Assembly (NCBI GenBank): GCA_002427975.1
Contig: DIZT01000199.1
Location: forward strand, 4,472-29,605
DNA length: 25,134 nt
Origin: Micrococcaceae bacterium UBA6021
GTDB lineage: Bacteria > Actinomycetota > Actinomycetes > Actinomycetales > Micrococcaceae
Direction: 5' to 3'
Shown: positions 22,773 through 25,134 of the stretch, piece by piece
How positions within the stretch are numbered: position 1 is the first letter of the stretch
Layout of the letters: every line of letters begins with the position of its first letter
Program-made: the position numbers and the translations under genes
The notes under the pieces: model-generated
Databases searched by the model: none
Told to the model about the DNA's origin: nothing
Seen by the model: the letters and a program-made list of their open reading frames with translations, nothing else

Positions 22773-22803
22773 GGGCCTGCGTAACTGTTAGTTCAGCAGG
22801 CCC
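22773..22803. repeat. Nested inverted repeat over the gltB -35 region
   Basis: GGGCCTGC (22773-22780) pairs perfectly with GCAGGCCC (22796-22803). Inside, AACT (22783-22786) faces AGTT (22790-22793). The centre is at 22788, within the proposed gltB -35 box. Its position suggests an operator for a dimeric regulator, although a terminator role for the upstream operon is also possible. The sequence does not match the GlnR or AmtR boxes I know. Confidence 0.5.
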
Positions 22804-22817
22804 GGCTGGCCTACAAT
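22788..22817 (+). promoter_or_regulatory. Candidate gltB promoter
   Basis: TTAGTT (22788-22793) and TACAAT (22812-22817) are 18 bases apart. A start at about 22824 leaves a leader of roughly 95 bases. The -10 is good and the -35 mediocre. Confidence 0.4.
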
Positions 22818-22918
22818 TTCCAGTAAATAACACTTTGTTGTGCCCATCACAGAGGCGCTGACGAGTGGGGCCAACGGTGTCCCTTCCATACGCACGATCA
22901 GGAGGAAGGACGTCTCCC

Positions 22919-25134
22919 ATGAGTCAAACTCTTCACACTCCCAGTTGGTCCGAACCGGACCAGCCTGTGGCTGCCATGTCGCCGTTCAAGCGCTTTGCGG
23001 CCCTGCCGGAGGCCCGTGGTCTCTACAATCCGGACAATGAAAAAGACGCCTGTGGCCTGGCGATCATCGCCACGCTCCGCGGCGAACCCGGCTATGACAT
23101 TGTCGAGGCCGCACTCACCGCCCTGCGCAACCTCGAGCACCGTGGTGCTGTGGGTGCCGACGAAGGCACAGGTGACGGCGCCGGCCTGCTGATGCAGATC
23201 CCGGACGAGTTCTTCCGCGCGGTCACAGAATTCGAATTGCCCGCGCCCGGCCAGTACGTGGCCGGCACCGCCTTCCTCCCTGCCGAGCAGCGCGAAGCCG
23301 ACGCCGCCAAGGCAGGAGTTGAGGGCCTCGCAGCCGATGAAGGCCTGACCGTGCTGGGCTGGCGCGAAGTCCCCATTGTCGCGGACCTCGTGGGCGCCAT
23401 GGCCCGCGCCTGCATGCCCTACTTCTCCCAGCCCTTCTTTGCCTCGGCAACCGGTGAGGAACTGGACCGCAACGAGCTGGACTCACGCGCCTGGCGGATC
23501 CGCAAGCGTGCCCAGAACAAGTTCGGCGTATACTTCCCGTCGCTGTCCTCCCGGACCATCGTCTACAAGGGCATGCTCACGACGGCCCAGTTGGAGCCGT
23601 TCTACCCCGACCTCTCGGACAAGCGTTTCAAAACCAAGCTGGCTATCGTCCACTCGCGCTTCTCCACCAACACCTTCCCGTCGTGGCCGCTGGCCCAGCC
23701 GTTCCGCACCATCGCCCACAACGGTGAAATCAACACTGTTAAGGGCAACCGGAACTGGATGCGCGCGCGCCAGTCCCAGCTCGCCAACCCGCTGCTGGGT
23801 GACTCCCCGGAAGAGCTGTACCCCATCTGCACCCCGGGTGCGTCCGACTCCGCGTCCTTCGACGAAGTCGCCGAGCTGCTCTGGCTCTCCGGCCGCCCCA
23901 TCACGCACTCGATCATGATGATGATCCCCGAGGCCTGGGAAAACCACGCCACCATGGATCCGGCACGGCGTGCGTTCTACGAATACCACTCCCTGCTCAT
24001 GGAGCCGTGGGACGGCCCCGCCGCCGTCTCCTTCACCGACGGCAACCTTGTCGGCGCCACCCTGGACCGCAACGGTCTGCGCCCCGGACGCTACTGGATC
24101 ACCGAAGACGGGCTGGTCATCTTCGCCTCCGAGGTGGGGGTGATCGACGTCGAACCCTCCAAGGTGGTCAAGAAGGGCCGGGTTTCGCCGGGCAAGATGT
24201 TCCTGGTGGACACCGATGCCGGCCGCATCATCGACGACGAAGAGGTCAAGGCCGAGGTCGCTGCCGCGAACCCTTGGGCCGAGTGGGTCAAGGACAACCT
24301 GATTGACCTCAAGAACCTCCCCGAACGCGAGCACGTGGTCCACACTGCCGCCTCCGTCAACATCCGCCAGCGGACGTTCGGGTACACCACCGAGGAGCTT
24401 AGGATCCTGCTTGGTCCGATGGCCCGCACCGGCGCCGAACCGCTGGGCGCCATGGGATCCGACACACCCGTGGCTGTGCTCTCCAAGCGTCCCCGGCTGC
24501 TCTTTGACTACTTTGTGCAGTCCTTCGCGCAGGTTACCAACCCGCCGCTGGATGCCATCCGCGAAGAGCTGGTTACCTCGCTGACCTGTGCCATTGGTCC
24601 CAACGGCAACCTGCTGGATACCAAACAGGTCCGCCAGCCGCAGGTTTCCCTGCCGTTCCCGGTCATCAACAACGACCAGCTGGCCAAGATTGCCAACATC
24701 GAATCGCCCGGCGGCGACAAGGTGGCCATGAAGGTCCGTGGCCTGTACCGCCCCGAGGGTGGCGAAAGCGCGCTGCGCGCCCGGCTCACCGAGATCTGCG
24801 AGCAGGTGTCGGGCGCGATCAACCGTGGCGTGCAGTACGTTGTGCTGTCCGACCGCGACTCGAACGCTCAGTGGGCCCCGATTCCTTCCCTGCTGCTGGT
24901 CAGCGCCGTGCACCATCACCTGCTGCGGAGCGCAAACCGCACCAAGACTGCCCTGGTGGTCGAGGCCGGTGACGTCCGCGAGACGCACCACGTGGCTGTC
25001 CTGATCGGTTACGGCGCGTCTGCAGTGAACCCGTATCTCGCCATGGAATCCGTGGAGCAGCTCATCACCACCGGTGATGTGGTGGGAGTCACCCCGCAGG
25101 ATGGCGTCTACAACCTGATCAAGGGCCTCGGCAA
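22919..25134 (+). CDS. gltB: Glutamate synthase (NADPH) large subunit, N-terminal part
   Basis: The open frame runs past the end of the window; 738 codons are present of a protein normally about 1,500 residues long. The mature N-terminal nucleophile is C45 in KDACGLAII, after a 44-residue propeptide that is removed in this family. NLEHRGAVGADEGTGDGAGLL and HNGEINTVKGNRNWMRARQ are class-II glutaminase motifs. From about residue 480 the central domain begins (YTTEELRILLGPMA, GSDTPVAVLS). The FMN and Fe-S domain lies beyond the window. An excellent ribosome site (AGGAGGAAGG, 22900-22909) precedes the ATG. It transfers the glutamine amide to 2-oxoglutarate; the small subunit gltD is expected downstream. 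Confidence 0.97.
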   Translation, partial: MSQTLHTPSWSEPDQPVAAMSPFKRFAALPEARGLYNPDNEKDACGLAIIATLRGEPGYDIVEAALTALRNLEHRGAVGADEGTGDGAGLLMQIPDEFFRAVTEFELPAPGQYVAGTAFLPAEQREADAAKAGVEGLAADEGLTVLGWREVPIVADLVGAMARACMPYFSQPFFASATGEELDRNELDSRAWRIRKRAQNKFGVYFPSLSSRTIVYKGMLTTAQLEPFYPDLSDKRFKTKLAIVHSRFSTNTFPSWPLAQPFRTIAHNGEINTVKGNRNWMRARQSQLANPLLGDSPEELYPICTPGASDSASFDEVAELLWLSGRPITHSIMMMIPEAWENHATMDPARRAFYEYHSLLMEPWDGPAAVSFTDGNLVGATLDRNGLRPGRYWITEDGLVIFASEVGVIDVEPSKVVKKGRVSPGKMFLVDTDAGRIIDDEEVKAEVAAANPWAEWVKDNLIDLKNLPEREHVVHTAASVNIRQRTFGYTTEELRILLGPMARTGAEPLGAMGSDTPVAVLSKRPRLLFDYFVQSFAQVTNPPLDAIREELVTSLTCAIGPNGNLLDTKQVRQPQVSLPFPVINNDQLAKIANIESPGGDKVAMKVRGLYRPEGGESALRARLTEICEQVSGAINRGVQYVVLSDRDSNAQWAPIPSLLLVSAVHHHLLRSANRTKTALVVEAGDVRETHHVAVLIGYGASAVNPYLAMESVEQLITTGDVVGVTPQDGVYNLIKGLG

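Noticed and set aside
22781..22797. GlnR box (GTnAC-n6-GnAAC) upstream of gltB
   Set aside because: GTAAC occurs, but the second half-site is absent at the required spacing.

Overview
The window looks like a piece of chromosome from a high-GC actinobacterium, most likely a member of the Micrococcaceae (Arthrobacter / Pseudarthrobacter type). The reasons are the strong G/C bias at third codon positions, the gene order def-fmt-rsmB-rpe-rib and hisI-trpE-(membrane protein)-(HGxxPAAW protein)-trpC-trpB-trpA-lgt-gltB, the actinobacterial trp-operon membrane protein, apparently leaderless starts behind TAnnnT boxes, and an inverted repeat of a type I remember as common in Micrococcales. No integrase, transposase, phage gene or CRISPR array was seen. 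The genus is an inference.

Positions 1-700: three tRNA genes on the minus strand (Gly-GCC, Cys-GCA, Val-GAC, in transcription order) and a divergent plus-strand tRNA-Val(CAC). The control region between them holds a perfect 24-bp palindrome. Positions 700-3500: a minus-strand acetate module, satP (acetate permease) followed six bases later by acsA (acetyl-CoA synthetase), behind a good promoter with an inverted repeat at the predicted transcription start. Positions 3593-4453: a lone PD-(D/E)XK nuclease-fold protein of unknown role.

Positions 4578-12450: def-fmt-rsmB (start/stop overlaps), then rpe, then a riboflavin operon ribD-ribE-ribB-ribA-ribH under an FMN riboswitch. The leader downstream of the aptamer is the most interesting part of the window. 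It holds a 27-codon upstream ORF whose stop overlaps the ribD start, a hairpin that loops out the ORF's Shine-Dalgarno and start region, and a 9-nt segment exactly complementary to the 5' side of the aptamer. Together these suggest a translational switch acting through an upstream ORF.

Positions 12555-14562: hisE-hisG-hisF. A 50-nt imperfect inverted repeat separates hisF from a convergent TIGR03085-family gene. Positions 15433-22655: hisI runs straight into trpE, a Trp-operon membrane protein, an HGxxPAAW small membrane protein, trpC, trpB, trpA and lgt. trpD, trpG and a HisA/TrpF (PriA-type) gene are absent from the window. Positions 22919-end: the N-terminal 738 codons of gltB (glutamate synthase large subunit), with a nested inverted repeat at its promoter.

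The region is mainly anabolic housekeeping: acetate activation, N-formylmethionine metabolism, 16S rRNA methylation, flavin, histidine, tryptophan and glutamate synthesis, and lipoprotein maturation. The plausible novelty lies in the regulatory DNA and in the few uncharacterised small or accessory proteins, not in a new defence or mobile system.
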